Source: Vibrio penaeicida (GTDB taxonomy: Bacteria; Pseudomonadota; Gammaproteobacteria; Enterobacterales; Vibrionaceae). From it: 64,000 nucleotides of DNA. Positions 35,153 to 44,762 of this stretch are shown here, one piece after another; within the stretch, counting starts at the first letter, position 1, and each line of letters starts with the position of its first letter. The notes under the pieces are model-generated. The model was not told the origin of the DNA, did not search any database, and worked only from the letters and a program-made list of their open reading frames with translations. The translations under genes and the position numbers were made by a program. Where the stretch lies: contig NZ_AP025145.1 of the NCBI RefSeq assembly GCF_019977755.1, forward strand, positions 2,232,001 through 2,296,000, in the 5' to 3' direction.

Positions 35153-36065
35153 TTAGAAAGAGTCAGACAAATAACACGCATAAGGAGAAGAAAATGAATT
35201 AAGATTTGAATATTAATTTACGTTACTGTATAACATAACAATATTAATTCTGTTGTTTACAGGAAGGCAAACGTTAAACAATGAAATATGTATTTTCATT
35301 CTCATTATTGGAATGACATAACTCTGACATTAATTATAGTAATTCCTGAATAGTTATCACATGAAATTAATGAAACGAATGAAAAATACAATTTTAAAAT
35401 TGGCTCAACTCGTTACTTTGGGATAAAAATAAAGTATAAGTCTTTCAATTACTTATGCTTTAGATATGTAAAAGCGCACAGCAATCCGTTTAATTCATAT
35501 ATCATTAATTCAATTATAAGTTTATATATATCAATAAGTTGAAAATTAAACTCTTATTCAACGCAACATTGATCTCATTTATTCTTAATTTTTTACCCTT
35601 ATTCATCTTCTGTTCACGTGATTTCTACTAGGGATGATTGCTAGGGGAATGGAAAATATTTTTTACACTCTTTGCTGTATCGCCTATATACCAAGCATAT
35701 TTCGTTATACACGTACCGTAAAAAAACACCAATAAACATATTAGATAACACCTGTCAACATAATAAGGTTTTCTAAATTCTTCTGAAATTTGTTTTTTCT
35801 CACACCATTGATAACAATCTCTGTACTCAGTCACTGATACGGCTGTGTATTTGATTAATTCGAACTTTCTAAAGTGGGATAGGGTTTGGCTCTATTTCTG
35901 TTTTCTTTTGATGCTTGAGGAAAATCATATTTTCAACAAACATTAATAAGCTAATTAATAGCTATAGTCACATGACTTATAAAATATAATATTGAGTTAT
36001 ATAAGTGTTCACTTATTTTAGTGGGTATAGGCTTTTTTTAACTTTAATAATTTCGGGAATAAGAA
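35153..36065 (+). promoter_or_regulatory. Long AT-rich promoter region of the aminopeptidase gene
   Basis: 913 bases of AT-rich sequence. A 68-codon minus-strand frame at 35628-35834 lacks a convincing ribosome site and known motif. ATAAGTTTATATATATCAATAA at 35516-35537 is a weak LuxR-type match (15 of 22, low complexity). I see nothing else firm. Confidence 0.35.
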
Positions 36066-37967
36066 ATGAAAGTTAAGTATTTGTTACTCGTCACAGCAAT
36101 TAGCGCTACAAATTCAATCGCTAGCCAAAACACTATAAATCCAAACGAACCAACAAAAGCTTGGATAACAATTGGTAGCGACGCAATTCAACACTTTACA
36201 ACAGCGCAAGAACACAAAGGGTTGGCTTTTTCATCTCAAACAGTACAAGGCGTTAATGGCATTACCGTATCGGAGATTAATACCGCCGATATAAACAATT
36301 TGAGTGAGCTCATGCACCATGAATTCAAACGCTGTGGTGGATTCTTTTATCACGATTCGTTTGAAGAAGCGCAGGCATACGCGAAACAAGCCGCGAATGC
36401 GAATCAGAGCTTTGCCAATTTTGCAGCCGTTAACTACACCATCGATAACGAGTCTGTCACCAATGCGATGATGTCAGAAACGTCACAGCAAAACCTAACC
36501 AATACCGTCAATACATTATCCAATTACTACGATCGTTATTATACGTCTCAGTCGGGTTACGACGCTGCAAAATGGATAAAGGATCATTGGGTTCAACTTT
36601 CGCAGGCACGCAGTGATATCAGTGTGGAATTTTTTAATCACAGCTGGAAACAACCTTCTGTTATCGCAACGATAAATGGTACAACTCTTGCCGACGAAAT
36701 CGTCGTTATCGGCGGGCACCTAGACTCCATCAATACACGAAGCCCAGGTAACGAATCCGCCCCAGGTGCGGACGATAATGCTTCTGGTATTTCTGTTCTC
36801 ACTGAAACGCTAAACGCGATCGTTAAAAGCGGATTTAAGCCTAAGCGTACCGTTAAAATCATCGGTTATGCCGCAGAAGAAGTCGGGCTACGAGGTTCTA
36901 AAGCCATCGCCCAGTCTTACAAAAGCTCTGGTAAGAATGTGGTGGGTGTCGCTCAGTTTGATATGACGGGCTATAAGGGGACATTTAATCGCGACATCGT
37001 ACTCATCACTGACTACACCAATTCAGGACAAAACCAGTTTATTCGAAACCTGATCAACAAATACTTGCCGAATATGACGCACGGTAATTCGCAGTGTGGT
37101 TACGCGTGTTCCGACCACGCCTCTTGGTACAATGAGGGCTTCCCTGCTTCTATGCCAGCTGAAGCAAATTTCCACGATTCGAACCCACTCATCCATACAG
37201 CAAATGATACCCAATTTGACTCAAGCCATGCGATTAAGTTTGCCAAACTGTCCGTTGCCTTCATTTCTGAACTCGCTAAAGGTACGATTGCAGGAACCCC
37301 TCCACCACCGCCACCTACTGGCGAAAACGAACTGCAAAATGGTGTGGCAAAAACCAACATATCTGGGGTAGCTAAAGCGCAAAACTTTTATACGTTTAAC
37401 GTTCCAGCAGGGGCTTCCAACCTGAAATTCACAACATCAGGCGGAACTGGCGATGCAGATTTATACGTAAAATTTGGCTCCAAGCCAACACTTAACAGTT
37501 ATGACTGTAAAAGCACCAACAGTTCAAACAATGAACAATGCCAAATTCCAAACGCACAAGCGGGAACCTACCATGTGATGGTCGAGGCTTGGTCTTCGAT
37601 ATCTGGCGTATCTCTTACAGCAAGCTATACCGACAGCGGTAACCCACCGCCTACAGGCATTGAACCCATTAACGAAACGGCTACTAATATTTCTGTTTCT
37701 CGTGGTCAGTGGCAACGCTACACCCAAACACTAGGCGAAGGTTATTCAAACCTAACCGTCACGATATCGGGTGGATCAGGCGATGCAGATCTGTACGTTC
37801 GCCATGGCGCTCAATCTACGTTTGGGCAACACGACTGCCGACCTTACCTCAATGGGAATAATGAAAACTGCCCAATCACGTCACCGCAATCTGGCGTTTG
37901 GCATATCGACATCTACGGATATTCAACAACGACAGGGCTAACGCTCAATATCAAAGCCACACCATAA
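36066..37967 (+). CDS. Secreted M28 leucyl aminopeptidase with two PPC domains
   Basis: 633 residues. Signal peptide (cleavage near IASQ, residue 20), an N-terminal propeptide to about 150, then the M28 catalytic domain with zinc ligands and base in VVIGGHLDS (His218, Asp220), GADDNASG, GYAAEEVGLRGS, QFDMTGY and CSDHASWYNEGFPA. Two C-terminal PPC domains follow (TGDADLYVKFGSKPTL and GDADLYVRHGAQSTF), joined by Pro-rich linkers. It removes N-terminal amino acids from peptides released by the neighbouring endoproteases. GGGAAT precedes the ATG. Confidence 0.93.
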   Translation: MKVKYLLLVTAISATNSIASQNTINPNEPTKAWITIGSDAIQHFTTAQEHKGLAFSSQTVQGVNGITVSEINTADINNLSELMHHEFKRCGGFFYHDSFEEAQAYAKQAANANQSFANFAAVNYTIDNESVTNAMMSETSQQNLTNTVNTLSNYYDRYYTSQSGYDAAKWIKDHWVQLSQARSDISVEFFNHSWKQPSVIATINGTTLADEIVVIGGHLDSINTRSPGNESAPGADDNASGISVLTETLNAIVKSGFKPKRTVKIIGYAAEEVGLRGSKAIAQSYKSSGKNVVGVAQFDMTGYKGTFNRDIVLITDYTNSGQNQFIRNLINKYLPNMTHGNSQCGYACSDHASWYNEGFPASMPAEANFHDSNPLIHTANDTQFDSSHAIKFAKLSVAFISELAKGTIAGTPPPPPPTGENELQNGVAKTNISGVAKAQNFYTFNVPAGASNLKFTTSGGTGDADLYVKFGSKPTLNSYDCKSTNSSNNEQCQIPNAQAGTYHVMVEAWSSISGVSLTASYTDSGNPPPTGIEPINETATNISVSRGQWQRYTQTLGEGYSNLTVTISGGSGDADLYVRHGAQSTFGQHDCRPYLNGNNENCPITSPQSGVWHIDIYGYSTTTGLTLNIKATP

Positions 37968-37982
37968 AATAGTGGCGCTTCA

Positions 37983-38010
37983 CTGCCCTTTTCGAATCGG
38001 AAAAGGGCAG
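37983..38010 (+). terminator. Hairpin after the aminopeptidase gene
   Basis: CTGCCCTTTTC (37983-37993) and GAAAAGGGCAG (38000-38010) form an 11-bp stem 16 bases after the stop codon. The T-run is poor (ATTAAAC), so termination efficiency is uncertain. Confidence 0.6.
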
Positions 38011-38186
38011 ATTAAACACATCCAAATTTGATGAGTTTGTCATTGCATGAACTATTTCCTATGCCGTTTTAGTTAATAGAACAGCATGAATAAGCACATC
38101 AAATTAATACTGAAATAGATAATAAAATCTTTGGTATTAATGGAATAACGTCTCTTTTTAAATAAAAGAATACGTATAAGGAAACC

Positions 38187-38264
38187 ATGAATATTCATGG
38201 TGGATGGAATGTTGGAGATATCCAGCGATCCTTTAAATACAGGAAAATAAATCATGAAGTTTAA
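38187..38264 (+). CDS. Candidate 25-residue upstream ORF of vibriolysin 2
   Basis: ATG 38187, four bases after AAGGAA, opens a 25-codon frame whose TAA stop (38262-38264) lies 8 bases inside the vibriolysin coding region, overlapping its ATG at 38254. Such overlap would couple the two translations. The start codon also sits in a perfect 18-bp palindrome (ACCATGAATATTCATGGT, 38184-38201) that could hide it in a hairpin. No conserved product is recognised. Confidence 0.4.
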   Translation: MNIHGGWNVGDIQRSFKYRKINHEV

Positions 38265-40464
38265 AATAGGAATTATCCCCTTAGTGGTCGGTATTACATT
38301 ATCGACCTCTGCTTTCGCACAGATGGAAATAAAAACAGCGACAGATACTGGGCGACCTTCATTTGTCACTGGGAACTTAGGTAATGCAACTGCAGGTGCT
38401 GAAGTTCAGGCGTTAAAGCAAATTCTGGCCAGCAACCCATCGTATAAGTCGACGGGAAGCGAAGAATTTGAAGTTTCTCGCCAATGGGTTGATGAACTGG
38501 GGAAAAAGCACACGTTTTTTGATCAGAAAATTAATGGCATTAAAGTCTATGGCAACAGTATTGCTTTGCACACAGAAGTCAGCAATAACGCTAACGGCTT
38601 GCTGAACAATGCCCCTGTTTATGCGGTAACAGGCGCACTCGCGGTTTCTTCTGCTCCGGCTTCGGCTGCGTTTGCCACCAAGCAAAGTAATGACAATGGT
38701 AAACAGGCTCGCTCAGTTGGAGAAAGTATTGGCTCAGTTCAAACACAACCTGAACTGGCTTACATCTACTTGCCGGATCAAGACGAAGCAAAACTCGCTT
38801 GGCGTATGGAAGTCGTCTACTTTGCAGGTGCTGGACCATTTGGTCGTGACATAGTTTACATTGATGCCGCAACCAATGAAGTGCTCGCACGACATGCACA
38901 GGTACACTCGGCAAAGAGTTGGAAAACGTACACCCTTAACGGCGGTAATCAAAACTCTGCACCAGGGCAACTGCTTTGTACGAACAACCAAAATTGTGGC
39001 GGCAACGCTGCGGCGCAACGCGCTCATGATGGTGCAGCAACAGTTTACGATTATTACCAACAGCGACATGGTCGTGACAGCCTCAACAACAACGGGATGA
39101 CGTTGGTATCCAGTGTCGACCTTGGTGAGCAAAATGCGTATTGGACTGGTTCGCAAATGCTTTATGGTCAAGCTGGTGGCGGGGTTGATTACGATTTCAC
39201 CTCAGATTTCGACATCATTGGTCACGAGTTTACGCACGGTGTCACCAACTTCTCTGCCCGTCTTGTTTACCAAAATGCACCTGGTGCATTGAATGAAGCA
39301 TGGTCAGATATTCTTGGTCTATCCGCAGAAGCGTTCAAAAATGGTACAACGACATCCAGCTGGTTACTAGGCGACGGTTTGTACAACCAACCCGGTAAAG
39401 CTTTCCGCTACATGAACGATCCCACCAAAGATAATTACTCAAAAGACTGGTACCCAGAACGCATACCGTTCAGCAATAATCCTAACAGAGACAACGATTA
39501 TGGCGGCGTACACGGCAACTCCGGTATTGCGAACTTAGCGTACGTATTGCTTGTAGACGGTGGAACACACCCTCGCGGAAAATCCAATGCACAAGTGCCA
39601 GGCATCGGTATGCTCAAAGCTGAGAAAATCTTCTATCGCGCGCTGGTCACCTACATGAACCAAAACACCAACTTCTCGGGTGCTAGAACAGCAACCGCTC
39701 AAGCAGCGCAAGACCTGTATGGCGCAACAGAGAAAAACGCTGTTGAAACCGCTTGGTGTGCCGTTGGTGTGGGCGATTGCCCTACAACAACACCGCCTCC
39801 ACCGCCCCCTACTGGCGATAACGAACTGCAAAATGGCGTTCCTGTAACGGGGATTTCAGGCGCAGCGAAAGATCAGAAATTCTACACATTCCAAGTTCCT
39901 GCGGGCGCGACAAACTTGCGTTTCGTTACAATGGGCGGCTCGGGTGATGCGGACCTTTACGTAAAATTCGGCTCCAAGCCATCGCTAAGCACTTACGATT
40001 GTAAGAGCACCACCAGCTCAAGCAACGAAACCTGTGCGATCAGCAATATCCAAACGGGCACTTACCATGTCATGGTTGAAGCTTGGAATCAGATAAGTGG
40101 CGTAACTTTAACTGCCAGCTATGATGGTGGTACAACACCTCCGCCGCCACCTAGCGGACCAACACCAATCTACGACACACTGGGCAACATCTCTGTTGGC
40201 GGTGGTCAGTGGCAACGCTTCACTCAAGAATTAGGTACGGGCTATTCAACCATGACGATTACCACGTCTGGCGGGTATGGTGATGTCGATTTGTATGTTA
40301 GAAAAGGTTCCGACCCTACACTCTACCAATACGACTGCCGTCCTTGGAAAAATGGCAACAATGAATCTTGTACGTTTACCAACCCTGGTGCAGGCACTTG
40401 GCACATCGGTATTTACGGTTACTACAATAGCTCTGGCGTCACATTAACGCTGACAGCAGAATAG
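38254..40464 (+). CDS. Vibriolysin-type M4 zinc metalloprotease 2
   Basis: 736 residues, closely related to the product at 30404. Signal peptide, FTP/PepSY propeptide, catalytic domain with HEFTH (His324, Glu325, His328), Glu348 in ALNEAWSDILG, and VHGNSGIANLAYVLLVDGG. After residue about 508 a poly-Pro linker leads to two PPC domains (GSGDADLYVKFGSKPSL and GYGDVDLYVRKGSDPTL). The first linker/PPC unit is nearly the same as that of the adjacent aminopeptidase, suggesting domain exchange. Secreted endopeptidase; expression may be affected by the overlapping upstream ORF. Confidence 0.95.
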   Translation: MKFKIGIIPLVVGITLSTSAFAQMEIKTATDTGRPSFVTGNLGNATAGAEVQALKQILASNPSYKSTGSEEFEVSRQWVDELGKKHTFFDQKINGIKVYGNSIALHTEVSNNANGLLNNAPVYAVTGALAVSSAPASAAFATKQSNDNGKQARSVGESIGSVQTQPELAYIYLPDQDEAKLAWRMEVVYFAGAGPFGRDIVYIDAATNEVLARHAQVHSAKSWKTYTLNGGNQNSAPGQLLCTNNQNCGGNAAAQRAHDGAATVYDYYQQRHGRDSLNNNGMTLVSSVDLGEQNAYWTGSQMLYGQAGGGVDYDFTSDFDIIGHEFTHGVTNFSARLVYQNAPGALNEAWSDILGLSAEAFKNGTTTSSWLLGDGLYNQPGKAFRYMNDPTKDNYSKDWYPERIPFSNNPNRDNDYGGVHGNSGIANLAYVLLVDGGTHPRGKSNAQVPGIGMLKAEKIFYRALVTYMNQNTNFSGARTATAQAAQDLYGATEKNAVETAWCAVGVGDCPTTTPPPPPPTGDNELQNGVPVTGISGAAKDQKFYTFQVPAGATNLRFVTMGGSGDADLYVKFGSKPSLSTYDCKSTTSSSNETCAISNIQTGTYHVMVEAWNQISGVTLTASYDGGTTPPPPPSGPTPIYDTLGNISVGGGQWQRFTQELGTGYSTMTITTSGGYGDVDLYVRKGSDPTLYQYDCRPWKNGNNESCTFTNPGAGTWHIGIYGYYNSSGVTLTLTAE

Positions 40465-40507
40465 ACAGTAAACAACTCGTAAGATAAAAAATCCAAAATG
40501 TAATTTG

Positions 40508-40532
40508 AGAGGGGCAGTAAAGCCCCTCTTTT
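40508..40532 (+). terminator. Terminator of vibriolysin 2
   Basis: GAGGGGC, loop AGTAAA, GCCCCTC, then TTTT, 45 bases after the stop codon. Confidence 0.88.
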
Positions 40533-40758
40533 CTGTTATCAAACCCAACCCATCGAATTTATCTATCAAAGCTATAAATATAATCGAATATACCTTTCAA
40601 AGTGTAAAGGGTAGCCTTAACTTGTTCTTAATTAACCCTGATTTAAATAGGGATTATGTAGTCGATGTACTAGATTATTAATGGCTATGTTTCTTTGTTT
40701 TCGGATTGTCCTATGGTCAACGAATTCATCTAAAAAAATACACTGTAAGGAATATATT

Positions 40759-42201
40759 ATGAGTAAGAAGCTAACGACCGCAGCAGGTTGCCCTGTTGCA
40801 CATAACCAGAATGTTATGACCGCTGGCCCGCGAGGACCGCAACTTCTTCAAGATGTTTGGTTTTTGGAGAAACTGGCTCATTTTGACCGTGAAGTAATCC
40901 CTGAAAGGCGTATGCACGCCAAAGGATCTGGCGCTTACGGCACCTTCACAGTGACACATGATATTACTCAATACACTCGGGCAAAAATCTTCTCAGAAGT
41001 AGGGAAAAAGACCGACTTGTTCGCACGTTTTACTACCGTCGCCGGAGAACGAGGCGCAGCAGACGCAGAACGGGATATTCGTGGTTTCGCGCTTAAGTTT
41101 TACACCGAGGAAGGCAACTGGGATTTGGTTGGAAATAACACCCCTGTGTTCTTTTTACGAGACCCTCTAAAGTTCCCCGATTTGAACCACGCGGTAAAAC
41201 GCGACCCAAGAACCAATATGCGAAGCGCAGTAAATAACTGGGACTTTTGGACATCTTTGCCTGAAGCTTTCCACCAAGTCACCATAGTTATGAGTGACCG
41301 AGGCATTCCTGCCAGCTACCGTCACATGCATGGTTTCGGGAGCCATACGTTCAGTTTTATTAATGCAGACAGTGAACGTTACTGGGTGAAATTCCACTTT
41401 AAAACACATCAGGGCATCAAAAACTTAACCGACGAAGAAGCCACCATTTTGTGTGGACGAGATAGAGAAAGCCATCACCGCGATCTTTATGACAACATCG
41501 AAAACGGAAACACGCCTAAATGGACCATGTACGTTCAAATCATGCCGGAGCTGGAAGCCGATGAGGTCAATTTCAACCCATTCGATTTGACCCGCGTGTG
41601 GTCTCAGAAAGATTATCCGTTGATCGAAGTGGGCGAGCTGGAACTTAATCGCAACCCAGAAAACTTCCACGCAGAAGTTGAACAGTCGGCATTTAACCCA
41701 GCTTCCATTGTTCCGGGTATTGGTTTTTCCCCAGATAAAATGCTTCAAGGTCGTTTGTTCTCTTACGGTGATGCGCAGCGTTATCGTTTAGGGGTAAACC
41801 ACCATCAGATCCCTGTGAATGCGCCAAGATGCCCAGTGCACAGCTACCACCGTGATGGTGCGATGAGAGTCGATGGCAACTACGGTTCCACCATTGGTTA
41901 TCAGCCAAATTCACAACAAGAGTGGGAAGAGCAACCCGATTACTCCGAGCCACCGTTGCGTATTTCTGGTCATGCGGATCATTACGACCACCGTGTAGAC
42001 GAAGATTACTTTACTCAGGCCGGCGATCTTTTCCGCCTGATGGATGAGCAAGAGCGACAACGTTTGTTTGATAACACCGCCCGTTCCATCAAAGGGGTAC
42101 CCGACTTCATACAGCAACGTCATATTGACCACGCGTATCAAGCAGACAAGGCATACGGTGAAGGGTTAGAGAAAGCCATTAAAAAAGCAAACGCATCATA
42201 A
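40759..42201 (+). CDS. katA: Monofunctional heme catalase (small-subunit, clade 3)
   Basis: 480 residues from ATG 40759 (AAGGAA seven bases upstream); the longer frame to 40681 has no start signal. Catalytic His53 lies in [20 protein letters not shown], the active-site Asn in the [10 protein letters not shown] region, and the proximal heme Tyr336 in [14 protein letters not shown]. No C-terminal flavodoxin domain, so it is a small-subunit enzyme converting hydrogen peroxide to water and oxygen, probably cytoplasmic. A very short ORF and a terminator follow. Confidence 0.95.
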   Translation: MSKKLTTAAGCPVAHNQNVMTAGPRGPQLLQDVWFLEKLAHFDREVIPERRMHAKGSGAYGTFTVTHDITQYTRAKIFSEVGKKTDLFARFTTVAGERGAADAERDIRGFALKFYTEEGNWDLVGNNTPVFFLRDPLKFPDLNHAVKRDPRTNMRSAVNNWDFWTSLPEAFHQVTIVMSDRGIPASYRHMHGFGSHTFSFINADSERYWVKFHFKTHQGIKNLTDEEATILCGRDRESHHRDLYDNIENGNTPKWTMYVQIMPELEADEVNFNPFDLTRVWSQKDYPLIEVGELELNRNPENFHAEVEQSAFNPASIVPGIGFSPDKMLQGRLFSYGDAQRYRLGVNHHQIPVNAPRCPVHSYHRDGAMRVDGNYGSTIGYQPNSQQEWEEQPDYSEPPLRISGHADHYDHRVDEDYFTQAGDLFRLMDEQERQRLFDNTARSIKGVPDFIQQRHIDHAYQADKAYGEGLEKAIKKANAS

Positions 42202-42251
42202 TAAACGCCGTGTTCCTAAATCAGAAAAGAGAAACCAGAAAGGAGAACGCC

Positions 42252-42311
42252 ATGAGCGAACAAGATTTTATGACACTATTTAACACCACGGATCTGTTTA
42301 TCTTTTACTAA
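42252..42311 (+). CDS. 19-codon ORF with strong ribosome site after katA
   Basis: AAAGGAG lies six bases before an ATG that opens 19 codons ending TAA at 42311 (MSEQDFMTLFNTTDLFIFY). The ribosome site is too good to ignore. It may be a small protein, or the surviving start of an ankyrin-repeat gene of the kind that follows katA in other bacteria. No coding similarity can be shown at this length. Confidence 0.3.
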   Translation: MSEQDFMTLFNTTDLFIFY

Positions 42312-42345
42312 TCCGACAAGTTAATTAACGAACCATTAGAAACGC

Positions 42346-42377
42346 AAACAGCCTGACAAATTCAGGCTGTTTTTTTG
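42346..42377 (+). terminator. Terminator of katA
   Basis: AAACAGCCTGA and TCAGGCTGTTT form an 11-bp stem with a 5-base loop, followed by a T-run. It also lies just beyond the convergent beta-barrel gene. Confidence 0.9.
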
Positions 42378-42406
42378 GGTGAGGCATTAGGTGAGGTTGG
42401 ACAGAA

Positions 42407-42934
42407 TCAAAATTTCATACCAAATGTGGCACTCAGCTGAGTCACATTGACACCGTCCATTTTGCTTCTATCAGCGCCGAAATCGACATAAAAGCCATAG
42501 TTGGTCGAGAACCGTATACCCGCTCCGCCGTATGCGGCAGATTCGTTCACTTTTTGGGTCGTCGTGGTACCTTCAATTCGATGGTTGGCATAACCCACTT
42601 CAATGTAAGGTTTGATAAATGAACCATCGGATAACACGTAAGAGTACCCTAGTTCTCCCCCTGCTTTTAAGGTGTGCCCTTTCAGCTCATCTTTAGTGTT
42701 GTTCTCGTAAGACGCCTTTAACGCGGCAAACCCATTGAAGTTGTATGTGGTTTCCAATCTCAACCCAGAGCCTGCATCTTCTGTAATTGAGAACCCTCCA
42801 AGGCTCGCTGAATAATCGGTATCAGAATACCCCGCACCAAGGCTCCAACCTTCCAATCGATTAAAATCTTGAGCACTCGCAAAGCCAGACATCAAACCGA
42901 CGATGAGAACCAAGCCACTACGTAATTTCTTCAT
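42407..42934 (-). CDS. Small outer-membrane beta-barrel protein
   Basis: 175 residues from ATG 42934. Signal peptide (LRSGLVLIVGLMSGFASAQ), then alternating aromatic/polar strands (WSLGAGYSDTDYSASLGGFS, LRLETTYNFNGFAALKASYE, ELGYSYVLSDGSFIKPYIEV, GIRFSTNYGFYVDFGADRSK) and a C-terminal Phe (ATFGMKF), the usual signal for BAM insertion. This is the eight-stranded OmpA/Opa-like porin family. Specific role unknown. Confidence 0.85.
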   Translation of the reverse strand: MKKLRSGLVLIVGLMSGFASAQDFNRLEGWSLGAGYSDTDYSASLGGFSITEDAGSGLRLETTYNFNGFAALKASYENNTKDELKGHTLKAGGELGYSYVLSDGSFIKPYIEVGYANHRIEGTTTTQKVNESAAYGGAGIRFSTNYGFYVDFGADRSKMDGVNVTQLSATFGMKF

Positions 42935-43283
42935 AATTCCACTACCCATTTTTCTTTTAGAATCCGGTTTTATATTCACGCAACTTTACTAAATTCCTGA
43001 CTCCACCTCACAGTTTTTCATTGATGAGTCATGGTATTGCGACCCACCTCTACCGCCATAAATGCAAGTACATCTCAAAAGAACGAGTAAAGCGGTAACG
43101 ATCAGACATTTATGTAAAATCAAACAATTGCAAAATCTAAACACCCGCAACGCAGAAAAAATCAGACCTCAGCAATCCTGATCGCCTGCTTCAATTTTAT
43201 TGATTGGATTTGAATCAAAGAGTGTTGCTAGCATGCTCACAGCTATCAGTATTCTTACAAAATTAAAAAGGAGTGAGATCCGC
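42935..43283. other. Intergenic region between divergent genes
   Basis: 349 bases between the beta-barrel gene and the SLC13 transporter. The frame from TTG 43200 is treated as untranslated. No clear operator was seen, although the transporter's LysR regulator is downstream rather than divergent. Confidence 0.4.
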
Positions 43284-44723
43284 ATGTCAGACCCAATCTC
43301 CACAACGATAAAAGCGCCGCCTTCACCCGACGCTTCGCCATCAGAAAAAAAAGCAAAGAATCTTAGGGTAGCCGCAGGTATTACTCTATTCAGTGTATTA
43401 ACTGGCATCGTAGTCGCGCAATTTCAGTCGACTCAGCTCGCATCTGTTGCGGCACTAACGGTGTTTTGCATAGGCTTGTGGGCGACGGTCGTCGTGCCGG
43501 AATATTGGACGGCATTGAGCTTTTTTCTTATCGCCATCGTTTTCAATATTGCACCCGCTTCCGTTGCGCTTTCTGGATTTCAATCCTCTACGTTCTGGTT
43601 ATTGTTTGCTGGGTTGGTTCTTGGAGCCGCGTTCAAACATACAGGGCTGGGAAAGCGCATCGCCCATTTGCTCGCTTCTGCGCTAGGTACGCGCTATAAC
43701 ACCATAATTTGGCGGATTGTCATTTTCGGTATTGCACTCGCCTTTATCATGCCATCTTCCATGGGCAGAATAGCGCTCTTACTCCCTATAATTATGGCGT
43801 TATCGGAGCAAATGGGATACCAAAGTGATTCTAAAGGACGCATTGGTATGATTACCGCCACGGCTTTTGGAACTTGGTTACCTGCTTTCACCATTTTACC
43901 CGCCAACGCGCCCAATATGATCCTTGTGGGTATGGCTGAAAACCTTCACGGTTTGCAACTTTCCTACTGGGATTACTTGCTGATCCACTTCCCTGTGTTA
44001 GGTGCGCTGAAAGGTGTGGTATTGGTTTTGTTGATTTTAAAAATGTTTCCTTCCGACGATCCAAAGCACACAACAAAAGAAACGGTCTCTTTGCCCTCTG
44101 TAACAAAGGATGAGAAAACGCTGGCTTACATTATTTTGGGTTGTTTGGTCATGTGGCTAACAGACGGCATTCACCATATTTCTCCGGGATGGATTGGGCT
44201 TGCTGGTGCGGTGATTTGTTTATGCCCATTTTTGAATTTAACCACCAAAGCCAGTTTTCAAGCCGATTTGAACTACAACTCTCTTTTCTTCGTGGCGGGT
44301 ATTATTGGCTTGGGTGCGGTCATTGCGCAGTCTGGCTTAGGGGAAACGCTAATCGCAGCTCTGGGTGATAGCGTGCAGTTTTCACCGCGGGAACAACTGC
44401 AAAGTATAGTTTCGCTGACGTTCATCTCAACGATTGTTGCTATTACCACCAGCTTGCCTGGGGTTCCAGCGGTAATGACCCCCATTGCAGGCGACCTTGC
44501 ACTATCCACTGGTTTGCCTATCGCCACCGTTTTGATGACACAGGTTTTTGCCTTCTCCAACATTTTATTGCCGTACCAAGCTCCTCCGCTAGTCACAGCA
44601 ATACAAATGGGTAAGTTACCCATCGCAGCCATCAGTAAGTTATGTTTGGTCCTATTTTTCATCACAGTCGTGGTTCTTTTACCGCTCGATCTATTATGGT
44701 GGCGTCTTATCGGTCTATTCTGA
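43284..44723 (+). CDS. SLC13/DASS-family sodium:anion symporter
   Basis: 479 residues from ATG 43284 (AGGAG ten bases upstream). About 11 to 12 membrane segments with DASS motifs: LAFIMPSSMGRIALLLPI (first SNT-like loop position), LPANAPNMILVGMA and the C-terminal TTSLPGVPAVMTPIA. Members carry dicarboxylates, citrate or sulfate with Na+. A LysR regulator follows by 39 bases on the same strand, so substrate-induced control is likely. Confidence 0.87.
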   Translation: MSDPISTTIKAPPSPDASPSEKKAKNLRVAAGITLFSVLTGIVVAQFQSTQLASVAALTVFCIGLWATVVVPEYWTALSFFLIAIVFNIAPASVALSGFQSSTFWLLFAGLVLGAAFKHTGLGKRIAHLLASALGTRYNTIIWRIVIFGIALAFIMPSSMGRIALLLPIIMALSEQMGYQSDSKGRIGMITATAFGTWLPAFTILPANAPNMILVGMAENLHGLQLSYWDYLLIHFPVLGALKGVVLVLLILKMFPSDDPKHTTKETVSLPSVTKDEKTLAYIILGCLVMWLTDGIHHISPGWIGLAGAVICLCPFLNLTTKASFQADLNYNSLFFVAGIIGLGAVIAQSGLGETLIAALGDSVQFSPREQLQSIVSLTFISTIVAITTSLPGVPAVMTPIAGDLALSTGLPIATVLMTQVFAFSNILLPYQAPPLVTAIQMGKLPIAAISKLCLVLFFITVVVLLPLDLLWWRLIGLF

Positions 44724-44762
44724 AGTAGGTCATGTTGGCAAAAAGAGGAGGGAGAAGGGGTA

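Noticed and set aside
35628-35834. 68-codon minus-strand ORF
   Set aside because: No ribosome site, no recognisable motif and AT-rich composition; probably a chance frame.
40560-40640. OxyR-type site before katA
   Set aside because: Several CTAT/ATAT elements are present but the spacing does not fit the ATAG-N7-CTAT pattern.
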